NCBI RefSeq assembly: GCF_022809125.1
Contig: NZ_JALGBI010000001.1
Location: forward strand, 2,046,001 to 2,110,000
Reading direction: 5' to 3'
Source of the DNA: Variovorax terrae
GTDB lineage: Bacteria; Pseudomonadota; Gammaproteobacteria; Burkholderiales; Burkholderiaceae_C
DNA length: 64,000 nucleotides
Shown: piece after piece, positions 1-10,735 of the stretch
How positions within the stretch are numbered: the stretch's first letter is position 1
How the letters are laid out: each line of letters opens with the position of its first letter
Position numbers and translations under genes: made by a program
The notes under the pieces: model-generated
Databases searched by the model: none
What the model was told of the DNA's origin: nothing
Seen by the model: the letters and a program-made list of their open reading frames with translations, nothing else

Positions 1-67
1 CCCCGGCGGCCGCTGCCGTTGGCTGGACTCACGCGCCCATTGTGGCACTGCGGCGGCCCGGCCGCCA

Positions 68-127
68 GTTGCTCCTGTTTTCATAGCAACCAATGACCAC
101 GCCACCTGGACATCAGCCACTTTTGGC
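68..127 (-). repeat. Dispersed palindromic repeat, copy 1
   Basis: Read on the minus strand, this copy carries GATGTCCAGGTG, then a GGTCA word, then GTTGCTAT...AGCAAC. The same order of words is seen at 23010-23076 and, with variation, in five other places in the window. It lies just past the stop codon of the hydrolase gene, so it may act as its 3' hairpin. Bases 1-67 show no gene. Confidence 0.75.
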
Positions 128-129
128 TC

Positions 130-954
130 TTAATTCCGGCAAAAAGGCTCCAACCCGGCTCGCTGGAGGAAAGACAGCACCGCCGCATTGAACGCGGCCG
201 CCTGCTCGTAGTAGGGCGAGTGTCCCGCGCCCTCGATCACTGCCGTGGCGCTGCCTGGCACGCAGCGGGCCAGCGCCGCGGCCAGCGCGGGCGTCACGAG
301 GCGGTCGTGCCGGCCCGTCACGAACAGCGTGGGGCAGTGCACCTGCGCCAGCGCGGCCAGCGGCAGCAGGTGCGGCGGCGCCAGCAGCGCGCGCAGCCGC
401 GCCTGCCAGCCCGCCATGCCCGGCGCGGGCGCGAACACGGCCGGGTTGAAGCGATTGATCTGCGCATAGAGAAACGCCGCTTCGGGCTGCGCCGCCGCGT
501 AGCCGGGGGCGAAGGCGCGCTCCTCCACCGGCGTGGTGTCGGCCTCGTCCATGAAGCGTTGCAGGCTCTCGAGCAGCGGCGCATGGGCCACCCCGAGCGG
601 TGAATCGCAGGGCACGAAGGCCCAGACGCGGTCCGGGTGCCCGCAGGCCAGCCGCAGCCCCGTCACGCCGCCGAGCGACTGGCACACCAGCGCGGCCCGC
701 GCGATGCCCTCGGCGTCGAGGATGGCCAGCGCGTCGTCCACGAAGCATTGCGGCACGAACGAGGCCGGCTCGGCCGCCGAGCGGCCCATGCCGCGGTGGT
801 CGTACACCAGGCAGGTGAAGTGCTGCGCAAACCGCGGAATCTGCTGCCACCAGGTGGCGGCATTGGAGCCCGCGCCGTGGCAGAACAGCACAGCAGGCCC
901 CTGGCCGTGGCGCTCGTAGTAGATGGCGGTGCCGTGCGAACGGACGAAGCTCAC
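130..954 (-). CDS. Alpha/beta-fold hydrolase
   Basis: A 274-residue cytoplasmic hydrolase of the alpha/beta fold. The oxyanion-region motif HGAGSN is near residue 26, the nucleophile elbow reads CQSLGG (Ser93), the acid is in TGRHDRLV near residue 220 and the histidine in GAGHSPYYE near residue 250. The elbow has Cys where the first Gly of GxSxG usually stands; a small residue is tolerated there in this fold. A GTG start at 954 is chosen because it follows the upstream Bug gene by only five bases and the fold begins at once (SHGTAIYYERHG). It is likely co-transcribed with that Bug receptor, so its substrate may be the ester, lactone or ring-cleavage product of an imported organic acid; this is inference. 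The family cannot be narrowed from sequence alone. Confidence 0.85.
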   Translation of the reverse strand: MSFVRSHGTAIYYERHGQGPAVLFCHGAGSNAATWWQQIPRFAQHFTCLVYDHRGMGRSAAEPASFVPQCFVDDALAILDAEGIARAALVCQSLGGVTGLRLACGHPDRVWAFVPCDSPLGVAHAPLLESLQRFMDEADTTPVEERAFAPGYAAAQPEAAFLYAQINRFNPAVFAPAPGMAGWQARLRALLAPPHLLPLAALAQVHCPTLFVTGRHDRLVTPALAAALARCVPGSATAVIEGAGHSPYYEQAAAFNAAVLSFLQRAGLEPFCRN

Positions 955-959
955 GCAGA

Positions 960-1931
960 TCAATCTTCGAGCTTGAGCTGCGGCACGATCGCGCGGTACT
1001 TGCGCTCCTCCGCCTCGACGAAGCGCTGGGCGCTCCAGGGATCGAGCCCCGCCGACGGGATGCTGGCGCCGCTGGTGCGCACGAAGGCCTGCAGGGCCTC
1101 GGTCTGGTAGGCCTCGCGCAGGGCGCCGTTGAGCCTGTCGATGACCGGGGCGGGCGTGCCGGCCGGCGCAAAGATGCCGGCCCAGACCGTGTAGTCGAAC
1201 CCCTGCAGCGCCGGCATGCTCTCGCTGAAGGTGGGCACCTGGGGCAAGGCCTCGGAGCGCGCCGCCGACGTGATGGCAATCGGACGCAGTTGCCCCGCGT
1301 TGATGATGGGCAGCGCGCTCACCACCGGCGAGACGATGAGGTCGATCTGCCCGCCGATGGCGTCCGTGACGAAGGGCGCCCCGCCCTTGTAGGGAATGTG
1401 CAGCATCTCGATGCCGTTGCGCTGCGCCAGCAGGTGCAGCACGACGTTGTGGAAGGTGCCGCGCCCCGGCGTGCCGTAGGAGATCTGCTGGCCCTTCCTG
1501 CCCGCGCCCACGATGTCGGCGATGGATTTGTAGGGCCGCTGGTTGTTCGACAGCAGCACCACCGGCGAGGCATAGGTGAGCATCACGGCCCGGAAATCGC
1601 TGCTCTTGTAGTTCGGAGTCTTGAGCGCCAGCGGGGTCAGCACCAGTTCGTTGACCGACCCCACCAGCAGGGTGTAGCCATCGGCCGGCGCCCGGGCCAC
1701 ACGCCGCGCGGCCAGGGCGCCGCCCGCGCCCGCCACGTTCTCCACCAGCACGGGCTGCCCCAGCTTCCTGGCGAGTTCCTCGCCCCAGCGGCGGGCCACG
1801 ATGTCGGTGGTCCCGCCCGCGGGATAGCCCACGACCAGGGTCACGGGCTTGTTCGGGAACGGGGTGGAGGCCCCGGCCGCGGTCCAGGCCAGGGCATGGA
1901 TCAGGACAGCGGCAAATGGCAGCAGGCGCAT
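960..1931 (-). CDS. Bug/TctC-family periplasmic solute-binding protein
   Basis: A 323-residue extracytoplasmic receptor of the Bug (Bordetella uptake gene)/TctC family, which binds carboxylates and related small molecules in the periplasm. It begins with a signal peptide (MRLLPFAAVLIHALAWTAAGA), followed by the family hallmark FPNKPVTLVVGYPAGGTTDI. The ATG at 1931 is preceded by AAGGAGA at good spacing; a longer reading to 2057 lacks this and would run into the divergent regulator. TctA/TctB permease genes are absent nearby, which is usual for the many orphan Bug proteins of Burkholderiales. The divergent LysR gene at 2056 is the probable regulator of this gene and of the downstream hydrolase. 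Confidence 0.92.
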   Translation of the reverse strand: MRLLPFAAVLIHALAWTAAGASTPFPNKPVTLVVGYPAGGTTDIVARRWGEELARKLGQPVLVENVAGAGGALAARRVARAPADGYTLLVGSVNELVLTPLALKTPNYKSSDFRAVMLTYASPVVLLSNNQRPYKSIADIVGAGRKGQQISYGTPGRGTFHNVVLHLLAQRNGIEMLHIPYKGGAPFVTDAIGGQIDLIVSPVVSALPIINAGQLRPIAITSAARSEALPQVPTFSESMPALQGFDYTVWAGIFAPAGTPAPVIDRLNGALREAYQTEALQAFVRTSGASIPSAGLDPWSAQRFVEAEERKYRAIVPQLKLED

Positions 1932-2038
1932 GGATGTCTCCTTGTCGGTTCTTCGGGTCATGCAGCCTGGAGCGGCGGCAATGGGCGAATTCTGTGATTG
2001 CGCCGCGGCCGGGTAAATCGAATAATCGGCAATCCTCC

Positions 2039-2053
2039 ATTCCTTTCTGGAAT
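2039..2053. promoter_or_regulatory. Candidate LysR-type binding site
   Basis: The palindrome ATTCC-TTTCT-GGAAT fits the T-N11-A rule of LysR-type regulators. It sits in the 124-bp divergent region between the Bug gene and the LysR gene and ends two bases before the LysR start codon, a position that suits autorepression. No footprint or second site is claimed. Confidence 0.4.
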
Positions 2054-2055
2054 AC

Positions 2056-2946
2056 ATGAGCCGCCTGCATCCTCCTGTTCACCTGCTCCGCGCCTTCGTG
2101 GCCACCGCGCGCCAGTCCACCATCTCGGGGGCGGCCCGGGAACTGCACCTGACGCAGGGCGCCGTCAGCAAGCAGGTGATCGAACTCGAAGCGATGCTGG
2201 GCCTGGATCTGTTCATGCGCGTTCGCGGCCGGCTCGTCCTCTCGCCTGCGGGCCAGCGCTACCTGCCGGCGGTCTCGCAGGCCCTGCAGCAACTGGAGAC
2301 GGCCACGCTGGACGTGATGGCGCAGCAAGGCCGTGGCGGTGTTCTGAACCTCTCGACCACGCCGACGTTCGGGGCCAAGTGGCTGATTCCGCGGCTGCCC
2401 GCGTTCCAGTCGGCACATCCCGAGGTTTTCCTGAACTTCATACCCTTCTCGCAAGGCCGCGACTTTGCCCTGCCCCAGCTCGATTGCGCCTTCCGCTACG
2501 GCGAAGGCGTCTGGCCGGACACGACGGCCCGCTATATCGCCGGCAGGGAGTTCATCCTGATCGCGCCACCCGGGCTGCCCGCCGCGCAGAAGCTGCGCCA
2601 GCGCGGAGACATCCGCCAACATGCGCTGCTGCAGCACCCCAGCGAACCCACGGCCTGGCTGCGCTGGTGCGAAGCGTATGGCGTCGACCATCCCAACCCG
2701 GTTGGCGGGCCCCGGCTCGACCAGGTCACCTCCATCGTCCGGGCCGTCATGGCCGGCCTGGGCATCGGCCTGGTGCCCCTGTGCCTGGTGAAGGACGACA
2801 TCGACAACGGATTGGTCGAGGCGCCCTTTGCATCAACGCTGACGATGCCCTCGGGCTACTACTTCTGCTACCCCGAAGCCAAGGCGGGGCTGCCGGCCTT
2901 GGCGGCGTTCGAGGACTGGGTTGCCACGCAGGCGGATGCGGCCTGA
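2056..2946 (+). CDS. LysR-family transcriptional regulator (GcvA-like)
   Basis: A 296-residue LysR-type regulator. Residues 6-65 form the winged helix-turn-helix (LLRAFVATARQSTISGAARE, then LTQGAVSKQVIELEAMLG), followed by a periplasmic-binding-protein-like effector domain. The arrangement RLHPPVHLLRAF and the short linker match the GcvA subgroup. The ATG at 2056 has no clear Shine-Dalgarno sequence, but the product starts exactly where GcvA-like proteins do. It is divergent from the Bug/hydrolase pair and probably controls it, with the imported acid or a metabolite as inducer (inference). It converges on the HdeD gene with an 18-bp gap. Confidence 0.92.
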   Translation: MSRLHPPVHLLRAFVATARQSTISGAARELHLTQGAVSKQVIELEAMLGLDLFMRVRGRLVLSPAGQRYLPAVSQALQQLETATLDVMAQQGRGGVLNLSTTPTFGAKWLIPRLPAFQSAHPEVFLNFIPFSQGRDFALPQLDCAFRYGEGVWPDTTARYIAGREFILIAPPGLPAAQKLRQRGDIRQHALLQHPSEPTAWLRWCEAYGVDHPNPVGGPRLDQVTSIVRAVMAGLGIGLVPLCLVKDDIDNGLVEAPFASTLTMPSGYYFCYPEAKAGLPALAAFEDWVATQADAA

Positions 2947-2963
2947 CGCCGTGGCCACCTGCG

Positions 2964-3536
2964 TCAGGCCGCCCTCGGCATGGCCTTGCGCATCTTGAAG
3001 GCCAGCACCACCAGCAGCACACCGAACAGCACCGCGTAGGCCGCCAGCATCCACAGCAGGGCCAGGGCGCCCGCGCCGGGCTGGATCATCACGAGCACGC
3101 CGAAGACCACCGAGACCAGGCCACCCAGGGCCAGCAGCCATTCGCCTTCGATTTCCTTGCGCAGGCGAACCGCCGCCACGATCTGCAGCAGCCCCGTGGC
3201 CAGCGCCCAGGCGGCCACGTACAGCACCAGCACCAGCGCCGTGATGCCGGGCGCGAAGAAGGTGATCAGGCCGACGCCGATGCCCACCAGCCCCCAGAGC
3301 AGCAGCGCCCACCAGGCGTCGTTTTCCTTGCGGCCCTGGATGGCCGTGATCACGCCCAGAAGGCCATCGGCCATGACGAAGATGCCGAAGACCAGCACCA
3401 GCGCCGCGAGCGAGATGCCCGGCTGGAGCCACGTGAAGACGCCGAAGGCGATGGCAAACAGGCCACGGATGAGCAGCAGCCACCACGCGCGGGAGAGTTG
3501 CTCGGCCAGGGGGCGGGGAAACGTCGATGGAATCAT
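2964..3536 (-). CDS. HdeD-family membrane protein (DUF308)
   Basis: A 190-residue integral membrane protein with about six hydrophobic helices arranged as paired repeats, such as WWLLLIRGLFAIAFGVFTWL and GLVSVVFGVLVMIQPGAGAL. This matches the HdeD/DUF308 family; E. coli HdeD is linked to acid resistance at high cell density, but the molecular function is unknown. The W-W-L-L-L-IRGLFAI-FG motif is typical. The ATG at 3536 follows GGAGGA. It appears to be a single-gene unit between the convergent LysR gene and the Rieske gene. Confidence 0.88.
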   Translation of the reverse strand: MIPSTFPRPLAEQLSRAWWLLLIRGLFAIAFGVFTWLQPGISLAALVLVFGIFVMADGLLGVITAIQGRKENDAWWALLLWGLVGIGVGLITFFAPGITALVLVLYVAAWALATGLLQIVAAVRLRKEIEGEWLLALGGLVSVVFGVLVMIQPGAGALALLWMLAAYAVLFGVLLVVLAFKMRKAMPRAA

Positions 3537-3605
3537 GGAAGAGTCCTCCGGAGTGTCCGGCCATGTTAGCGGCGGAATCGCCCGCGGTGAAGGCCGGCCG
3601 CCACC

Positions 3606-4757
3606 TCACCGGATCGCGGCCCCCACATCGGCGTGGAACTTCGCCGCCTGGCACTCCGTCGCGCCGAAGTGCAGCACGGTGTTCGCACCGCTGGCGAAGG
3701 TGGACTGGGCCGAGACGCCCAGCGCAAAATCCTCGTCCAGCGCGCCCCAGAACGAGTCCACGTTCTTGCGCCAGTAGCCGATGGATTTTTCCGTCTGCGG
3801 CATCTCGGGCACCAGCGTCGCGCCCAGCACGCGGCTGTGGTCCACGCCCTCGGGCAGCACCGTGAACGCATTGGCGTGGTCGCCTTCGTGCAGGATGAAG
3901 GTGGCCGGGAAGAAGTAGTAGATGATGTTCGAGTGCGGGCCCACCTGCCAGGCGGCCTTGGGCTGGCCGCGCAGGCTTTCGATGCTGCGCTTGGGCAGGA
4001 ACAGGCGCTGGTGCCGGCCGTCGTGGTCGGCCATGAGCAGGTTGTCGTGGAACAGCCCCGCGATGCTGTTGCGGTGCGCGTACTGGAAGTGGTAGGTTTC
4101 CAGGTTGCCCTCGAACGGGATCTTCCAGTTGGCCGCGTTCGCAAACTCGCGCTGGTGGAACGGCGCCCAGCCGTCATAACCCCAGGAACGCAGGTCCGCG
4201 CCGAAGCGGCCCAGCCAGGGGGCGAGATCGAGTTGCGCGCTCTCGCCCTGCGCCTGGTCCACGACGCGCGCAATGGCCCAGACGAAGCCCAGCGCCTCCC
4301 CCGCCGGCACGCGGGCCAGCGTGCAGTGCTGCGGTGGCGCATGCGGGAAGTCGCCGCCATGCGGCCGGCCGCGCAACGCGCCATCCAGGCCATAGGTCCA
4401 GCTGTGGTATGGGCAGACCAGGGCGCGCTGGCTGGCCCGGCCCGGCGGCTGCAGCCGCGCGCCGCGGTGGCGGCAGGCGTTGATGAAGCCGTTGACCTGC
4501 CCGCCCTCGCCGCGCACCAGCAGCAGAGGCAGGCCCGCCACGTCGAGTGCGAACGAGTCGCCGGCCTTGGCAAGGGCTGCCGACGGGCACAGCGCCAGTG
4601 GGTGCTGGCGGAAGATCATCGCCACCTCGCGCTCGTAGCGCACCGGGTCCAGGTAGCGCGCGACGGGGCTGGTGGCCGGCTCGCCGCGCTCGCTGCCTGC
4701 GGTGCCGATCAGCGCCAGCGCGCGCCGGATCAGGGCCACCTGTTCATCGTGCTGCAT
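3606..4757 (-). CDS. Rieske 2Fe-2S aromatic ring-hydroxylating oxygenase, alpha subunit
   Basis: A 383-residue catalytic subunit of the Rieske non-heme iron oxygenase superfamily. The Rieske ligands are visible as C95-x-H97 (ACRHRG) and C115-x2-H118 (CPYHSW). The mononuclear iron site is suggested by NLETYHFQYAHRNS, which has the expected two histidines near residue 210, with an acidic residue in the C-terminal part (DEDFALG). Length and layout fit the choline monooxygenase/phenylpropionate dioxygenase-like group. No beta subunit, ferredoxin or reductase gene lies nearby, so electrons must come from a partner encoded elsewhere. GGAG precedes the ATG. The second Rieske enzyme in the window (58445-59680) shares the CRHRG layout but clearly differs. 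Confidence 0.9.
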   Translation of the reverse strand: MQHDEQVALIRRALALIGTAGSERGEPATSPVARYLDPVRYEREVAMIFRQHPLALCPSAALAKAGDSFALDVAGLPLLLVRGEGGQVNGFINACRHRGARLQPPGRASQRALVCPYHSWTYGLDGALRGRPHGGDFPHAPPQHCTLARVPAGEALGFVWAIARVVDQAQGESAQLDLAPWLGRFGADLRSWGYDGWAPFHQREFANAANWKIPFEGNLETYHFQYAHRNSIAGLFHDNLLMADHDGRHQRLFLPKRSIESLRGQPKAAWQVGPHSNIIYYFFPATFILHEGDHANAFTVLPEGVDHSRVLGATLVPEMPQTEKSIGYWRKNVDSFWGALDEDFALGVSAQSTFASGANTVLHFGATECQAAKFHADVGAAIR

Positions 4758-4819
4758 GGTGTCTCCGTCGTTCTTGCGCGAATGACTATACGGTGGAATG
4801 CGGCGGCAGGGCCGCCGCT

Positions 4820-6355
4820 TCAGTTGCTGGCTTCGCCGGTGAGACTGCCGCCGCGGCCCAGGCCGTCGGTGTAGCGGATCGCCACCTTGCTGCCGGTGAA
4901 CTGCAGCACATAGTTGCCCGTGCCGGCTTCTTCGAGCCAGCGCTCGGTCACCGACAGCGTGTCGGGGCCGGTCCAGCTGGCCTTGCTGACCACCAGGTCG
5001 CCTGCCGCGGGATCGAGGCGTGAGAACCGCCCGTCCATGCCCAGCGGCCGTGTCGTTGTCTTCGTCTCGCTGCTGCCGCGCGCGGCATAGCTGACGATGT
5101 CGTAGGAGGGCTGGCCCGAGAGGTGCAGGGTCAGCTCCTTGATGCCCAGCTCGTTCGGCGCCAGGCGGTAGGTCTTGCCGGAAATGCGCTCGGCCAATGC
5201 GGGCGCGGCGGCCGCGGCAGACGGTTTTTCATCGGCCACGTCCGCGATGCGGCGCGCCAGCAGCGCCGCGGCCTCGGGGTTGGGCGGCAGCGGTTGATCC
5301 GACTTCGCCGCCTGGGCCATGAGGTCGAACAAGGCGCCGAAGGGGTAGTTCTTGCGGCCGGTCATGGCCGCCACCAGGCCGAGCTGCGGCATCACGAGAA
5401 TGATCTGCCGGTTGTAGCCCACGGCCATGTAGGCCTTGCGCAGGGGGAAGGTCCACCAGAGGTCGCCGTAGCGCCAGTCCGCGGCCGCCGAGAGATTCAT
5501 GGGCACCCTGGCCTGGTAGACGCGCTCCACCCAGCGGCGCGGAACGACCTGCGCACCCTCCCACTCGCCGCCGCGCAGGTACAGGTAGCCGAGCTTGGCC
5601 ATGTCGCGGGTCTGCAGGTACAGGCCGAGGCCCCCCGTGGCAATGCCCTGCGGATCGTGCCGCCAGCGGATGTCTGAAATCCCCAGCGGCTTGAACAGAT
5701 GCCGTGCGGCGAAATCCTGCACGTCCATGCCGGTCTGCCGGGCCAGAATGGCCGTCAGCAGATGCGGGCCGCCGCTGTTGTAGTTGAAGCCGGTGCCCGG
5801 CGCCTGCGCCATGGGGCGGTCCAGCACGTACTGCACCCAGTTGGCGCTGCGCTCGAGCTCGATCAGCGACCGCGGCGGCGCATCGCTCAGCGGCTCCGTC
5901 CAGTCCAGGCCCGAGGTCATGTCCAGCAGGTGCTGCACGGTCATGGCCTTCTTGCGTTCGTCCAGGTTGGCGATGGCGCGGTCGGCAAAAAGCTCCATCA
6001 CCGGCTGGTCGGTGCCCTTCAGGCGCCCCTGCTCGATGGCGATGCCGGTGAGCGCGGCCACCACGCCCTTGGTGGCGGAATTGATGCGGTGCCGCAAGCC
6101 GGCCCGAAACGGCGCGTAGTAGGCCTCGGCCACCAGCTTGCCGTGGCGGGTGACGACCAGGCTGTCCATCTCGTTGGCGGCGCCGAAGTCCACCAGCGCG
6201 GCCAGCGCGCGCGAGTCCATGCCCTGCTCTTCGGGTGCGCTGCTCTCCCACTGCTGCGTCGGCCAGGGCCCCGCCGGCTGGGCCTGGGCGCCCGCAGGCA
6301 GGCATGGCAGCCCGCCAAGCAGGCCGGCCAGCAGGCAGCAAGTGAACCGTTGCAT
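4820..6355 (-). CDS. Secreted serine hydrolase, beta-lactamase class C/esterase family
   Basis: A 511-residue exported enzyme. The signal peptide runs to about residue 24 (cleavage near AGAQAQ). The class C-type S-x-x-K motif is S93-A-T-K96, and the Y-x-N motif is in GFNYNSGG near residue 190. Members of this superfamily include AmpC, penicillin-binding esterases and 6-aminohexanoate-dimer hydrolase; the 'GMDSRALAALVDF...VVTRHGKLVAE' layout favours an esterase or amide hydrolase over a true beta-lactamase. The C-terminal ~120 residues form a separate beta-rich domain. AGGAG precedes the ATG. There is no ampR-like neighbour, so antibiotic resistance should not be assumed. Confidence 0.87.
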   Translation of the reverse strand: MQRFTCCLLAGLLGGLPCLPAGAQAQPAGPWPTQQWESSAPEEQGMDSRALAALVDFGAANEMDSLVVTRHGKLVAEAYYAPFRAGLRHRINSATKGVVAALTGIAIEQGRLKGTDQPVMELFADRAIANLDERKKAMTVQHLLDMTSGLDWTEPLSDAPPRSLIELERSANWVQYVLDRPMAQAPGTGFNYNSGGPHLLTAILARQTGMDVQDFAARHLFKPLGISDIRWRHDPQGIATGGLGLYLQTRDMAKLGYLYLRGGEWEGAQVVPRRWVERVYQARVPMNLSAAADWRYGDLWWTFPLRKAYMAVGYNRQIILVMPQLGLVAAMTGRKNYPFGALFDLMAQAAKSDQPLPPNPEAAALLARRIADVADEKPSAAAAAPALAERISGKTYRLAPNELGIKELTLHLSGQPSYDIVSYAARGSSETKTTTRPLGMDGRFSRLDPAAGDLVVSKASWTGPDTLSVTERWLEEAGTGNYVLQFTGSKVAIRYTDGLGRGGSLTGEASN

Positions 6356-6428
6356 CGTGATCTCCTCTCGTGGAATGCGAGGCTCATCGTAGCCGGCCCG
6401 GCTTCAGGCATGGGGAGCCCTTCGGTTT

Positions 6429-6468
6429 GCTATAAATACAATAGCAGCCGATAACCACCCGACGCGGA

Positions 6469-6495
<27 letters not shown>
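6429..6495 (-). repeat. Dispersed palindromic repeat, copy 2 (provides the ygiQ 3' end)
   Basis: GCTAT-AAATACA-ATAGC (6429-6445) is followed by the reverse of the CCCGATxxTCCGCGTC block seen in other copies. The repeat overlaps the last codons and stop codon of the YgiQ gene (stop at 6469), so the C-terminal tail ISKKAR is encoded by repeat sequence. Confidence 0.75.
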
Positions 6496-8835
<2,340 letters not shown>

Positions 8836-8885
8836 GGGTCGGGGGGCATGGCCGGCCCGGAGGCATCGGCCAACGGCGGCGGGAA

Positions 8886-8909
8886 GGCCCCGATTTTAAG
8901 TCGGGGGCC
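8886..8909 (-). terminator. Hairpin between the GAF gene and ygiQ
   Basis: GGCCCCGA-TTTTAAG-TCGGGGGCC can form a nine-pair stem with a seven-base loop. It lies 30 bp past the GAF gene's stop and before the ygiQ start, both on the minus strand. No clear U-run follows, so termination is likely but not certain. Confidence 0.45.
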
Positions 8910-8938
8910 CATATCCTGACCAGCCCGGGGTTGTTGGC

Positions 8939-9532
8939 TCAGAAACGCCGGTGCTCCAGGGGCATCAGCGTCAGCTCGGGCGGCGGTGGGCGGTTGCGCT
9001 CGGCCTCGCGCTGCCTGTCGAGCTTCTGGGCCGCGAGCTGGGCCGTGTACTGCAGCCGCTTGAGGTCGGTCGGATTGGGCTCGCCGTGCGCGGTGAAACT
9101 GAAGGCGCACAGGGTGCCGTAGACCTCGCCGCTCCTGAGCACGATGGGCGTGCTGATGTGTGTGCCGATCGGGTGCGGCACCTGGACCAGCAAGGCCGCC
9201 GAGGCCGGCAGCCGGGCGGCATCGTGGATGTACTGCGGCAGCCGGCCGTCCACCACACGCTGGCACCACGACTCCTCCAGCGGGCTGCCGCCGCCCGCAG
9301 CCACCACCTCCCGGCCGGGCATCGTGGCCACATGCCGGAACATGCGCTGGCCGCCGGTGAATTCCGAGACGAACACCACGTCCATGGCCATGCGGTCGCG
9401 CAGCAGGCGCAGCACCTCGGGCACGCAGTCGTCGATCAGGCTGTCGGCGTCGTCCGCCGTGGCCACCAGCAGCTCGGAAATCTGCACGCTGAGGGCATCG
9501 GGCTCGTAGTCCAGGTCGTACATCGAATTCAT
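8939..9532 (-). CDS. GAF-domain protein
   Basis: A protein of about 197 residues made almost wholly of one GAF domain: RDRMAMDVVFVSEFTGGQRMFRHVA, the ESWCQRVVDGRLPQYIHDAA block and GTHISTPIVLRSGEVYGTLCAFS are typical of GAF sensors that bind small ligands or chromophores. No output domain is present, so it probably works as a free-standing sensor or partner of another protein. The ATG at 9532 follows a GAGCGAG sequence; a TTG at 9544 would add four residues. It is followed by a hairpin and then ygiQ. Ligand and partner are unknown. Confidence 0.82.
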   Translation of the reverse strand: MNSMYDLDYEPDALSVQISELLVATADDADSLIDDCVPEVLRLLRDRMAMDVVFVSEFTGGQRMFRHVATMPGREVVAAGGGSPLEESWCQRVVDGRLPQYIHDAARLPASAALLVQVPHPIGTHISTPIVLRSGEVYGTLCAFSFTAHGEPNPTDLKRLQYTAQLAAQKLDRQREAERNRPPPPELTLMPLEHRRF

Positions 9533-9589
9533 CTCGCTCTTCAAAAATCCAATCGGGTTTGTCGGGGGTGCTCGGTGCGTGCCGAGGCT

Positions 9590-10708
9590 TCAAGCGGCGG
9601 CGGCCAGGTCGCTCGTGTCCACGAAGCGGCCCTCGCGCGCACTCTGCTCGCCGCGCGCGAGCAGCCCCATCACCTGCCGCACCTGCACCGGCGTCACGGC
9701 CAGCGGCCCGGCCCCGCGCAGGTGGTCGCGCAGGTGGTCGCGCAGCGACGCATAGTACTGCAGGTAGTTGCCGGGCGGTGCCGGCGCGGGCTGCTCGGCC
9801 GGGATGCCGGCCGGCAGCACCAGTTGGCCCGGCCGCGGATCGTGCCCCCACCGGGCCGGCGCGCGCCCCTGGAGGTCGAGGCATGGGCGCTGGCCGGCGC
9901 GCAGGGCGTCTTCCTGCGGGTCCAGCCCTTCCTTGACGAAGGCGCCCTGCGTGCCCTGCACGCGCCAGCGCAGGCCGGGCGCGGGGGCCAGCGCGCTGGC
10001 GTGCAGGGTCACCCGCAGGCCGGGGTGGGTGCGCTCGTAGCGCAGCTGGGCATGAAAGAAGTCGTTGGTCTGCGCGCCGTCGCGCTGGCGCGCGAGGTCC
10101 AGCAGCAGTTCGTCGGGGCAGCCGAACAGCTGCAGGGCCTGGTCCACCAGGTGCGAGCCCAGGTCCACCCACAGGCCCGCGCCCGGCAGGTCGCGGTCGC
10201 GCCAGCGGTCCAGCACCTGGGGGCGGTAGCGGTCGAAGTGCGACGCCACATGCACGATGCGCCCGAGCTGCCCGCCGTCCAGCACCTGGCGCAGCGCGAG
10301 GAAGTCGGCGTCGTAGCGCCGGTTCTGGAACACCGTGAGCACCAGGCCCTGTGCCTGGGCCAGCGCCAGCAGGTCGTCGGTTTCGGCCAGCGTCACGGTG
10401 CAGGGCTTGTCCACCACCACATGCTTGCCGGCCAGCAGCGCGGCGCGCGCCAGCGGGTGGTGGGATGCATTGTCGGTGGCGATGACCACGAGGTCGATGG
10501 CCGGATCGTCGAAGGCCTGCTGCGGCGCAGCCACGGTGCGCACGCCGGGCCAGTCGGCCTGCGCTTGGGCCGGCTTGCTGGTGGCGATACAGGCCAGCGC
10601 CAGGCCGGGCACGCCCGACAGCAGCGGCGCATGGAAGATGCGCCCCGCCGAGCCATAGCCGACCAGCGCGGCCCGCAGCGGGGCCGGATGAGATGAGGGT
10701 GCCGTCAT
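9590..10708 (-). CDS. Gfo/Idh/MocA-family NAD(P)-dependent oxidoreductase
   Basis: A 372-residue oxidoreductase. The N-terminal Rossmann fold is ALVGYGSAGRIFHAPLL (G-x-G-x-x-G variant), with the VVDKPCTVTLAETDDL motif (the E-K-P-like catalytic-loop motif) near residue 95 and a C-terminal alpha/beta domain. The AGRIFHAPL signature places it near E. coli YdgJ/YhhX-type members, which act on polyols or sugars. The ATG at 10708 is preferred over an upstream TTG at 10726. It is the last gene of a unit with the MarR regulator, DUF2783 protein and FAD monooxygenase (27-bp gap). The substrate is not predictable. Confidence 0.9.
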   Translation of the reverse strand: MTAPSSHPAPLRAALVGYGSAGRIFHAPLLSGVPGLALACIATSKPAQAQADWPGVRTVAAPQQAFDDPAIDLVVIATDNASHHPLARAALLAGKHVVVDKPCTVTLAETDDLLALAQAQGLVLTVFQNRRYDADFLALRQVLDGGQLGRIVHVASHFDRYRPQVLDRWRDRDLPGAGLWVDLGSHLVDQALQLFGCPDELLLDLARQRDGAQTNDFFHAQLRYERTHPGLRVTLHASALAPAPGLRWRVQGTQGAFVKEGLDPQEDALRAGQRPCLDLQGRAPARWGHDPRPGQLVLPAGIPAEQPAPAPPGNYLQYYASLRDHLRDHLRGAGPLAVTPVQVRQVMGLLARGEQSAREGRFVDTSDLAAAA

Positions 10709-10735
10709 GCGCCGATCATGCTTCAAAATCTGGCG

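Noticed and set aside
130..2691. A very long minus-strand reading frame across the hydrolase, Bug and LysR genes
   Set aside because: Only its last 274 codons (130-954) have protein character; the rest is a shadow of the Bug and LysR genes, as often seen in high-GC DNA.
4820..6355. Beta-lactamase resistance gene
   Set aside because: SxxK and YxN motifs are shared with esterases and amide hydrolases; the layout and the lack of an ampR gene do not support a resistance role.
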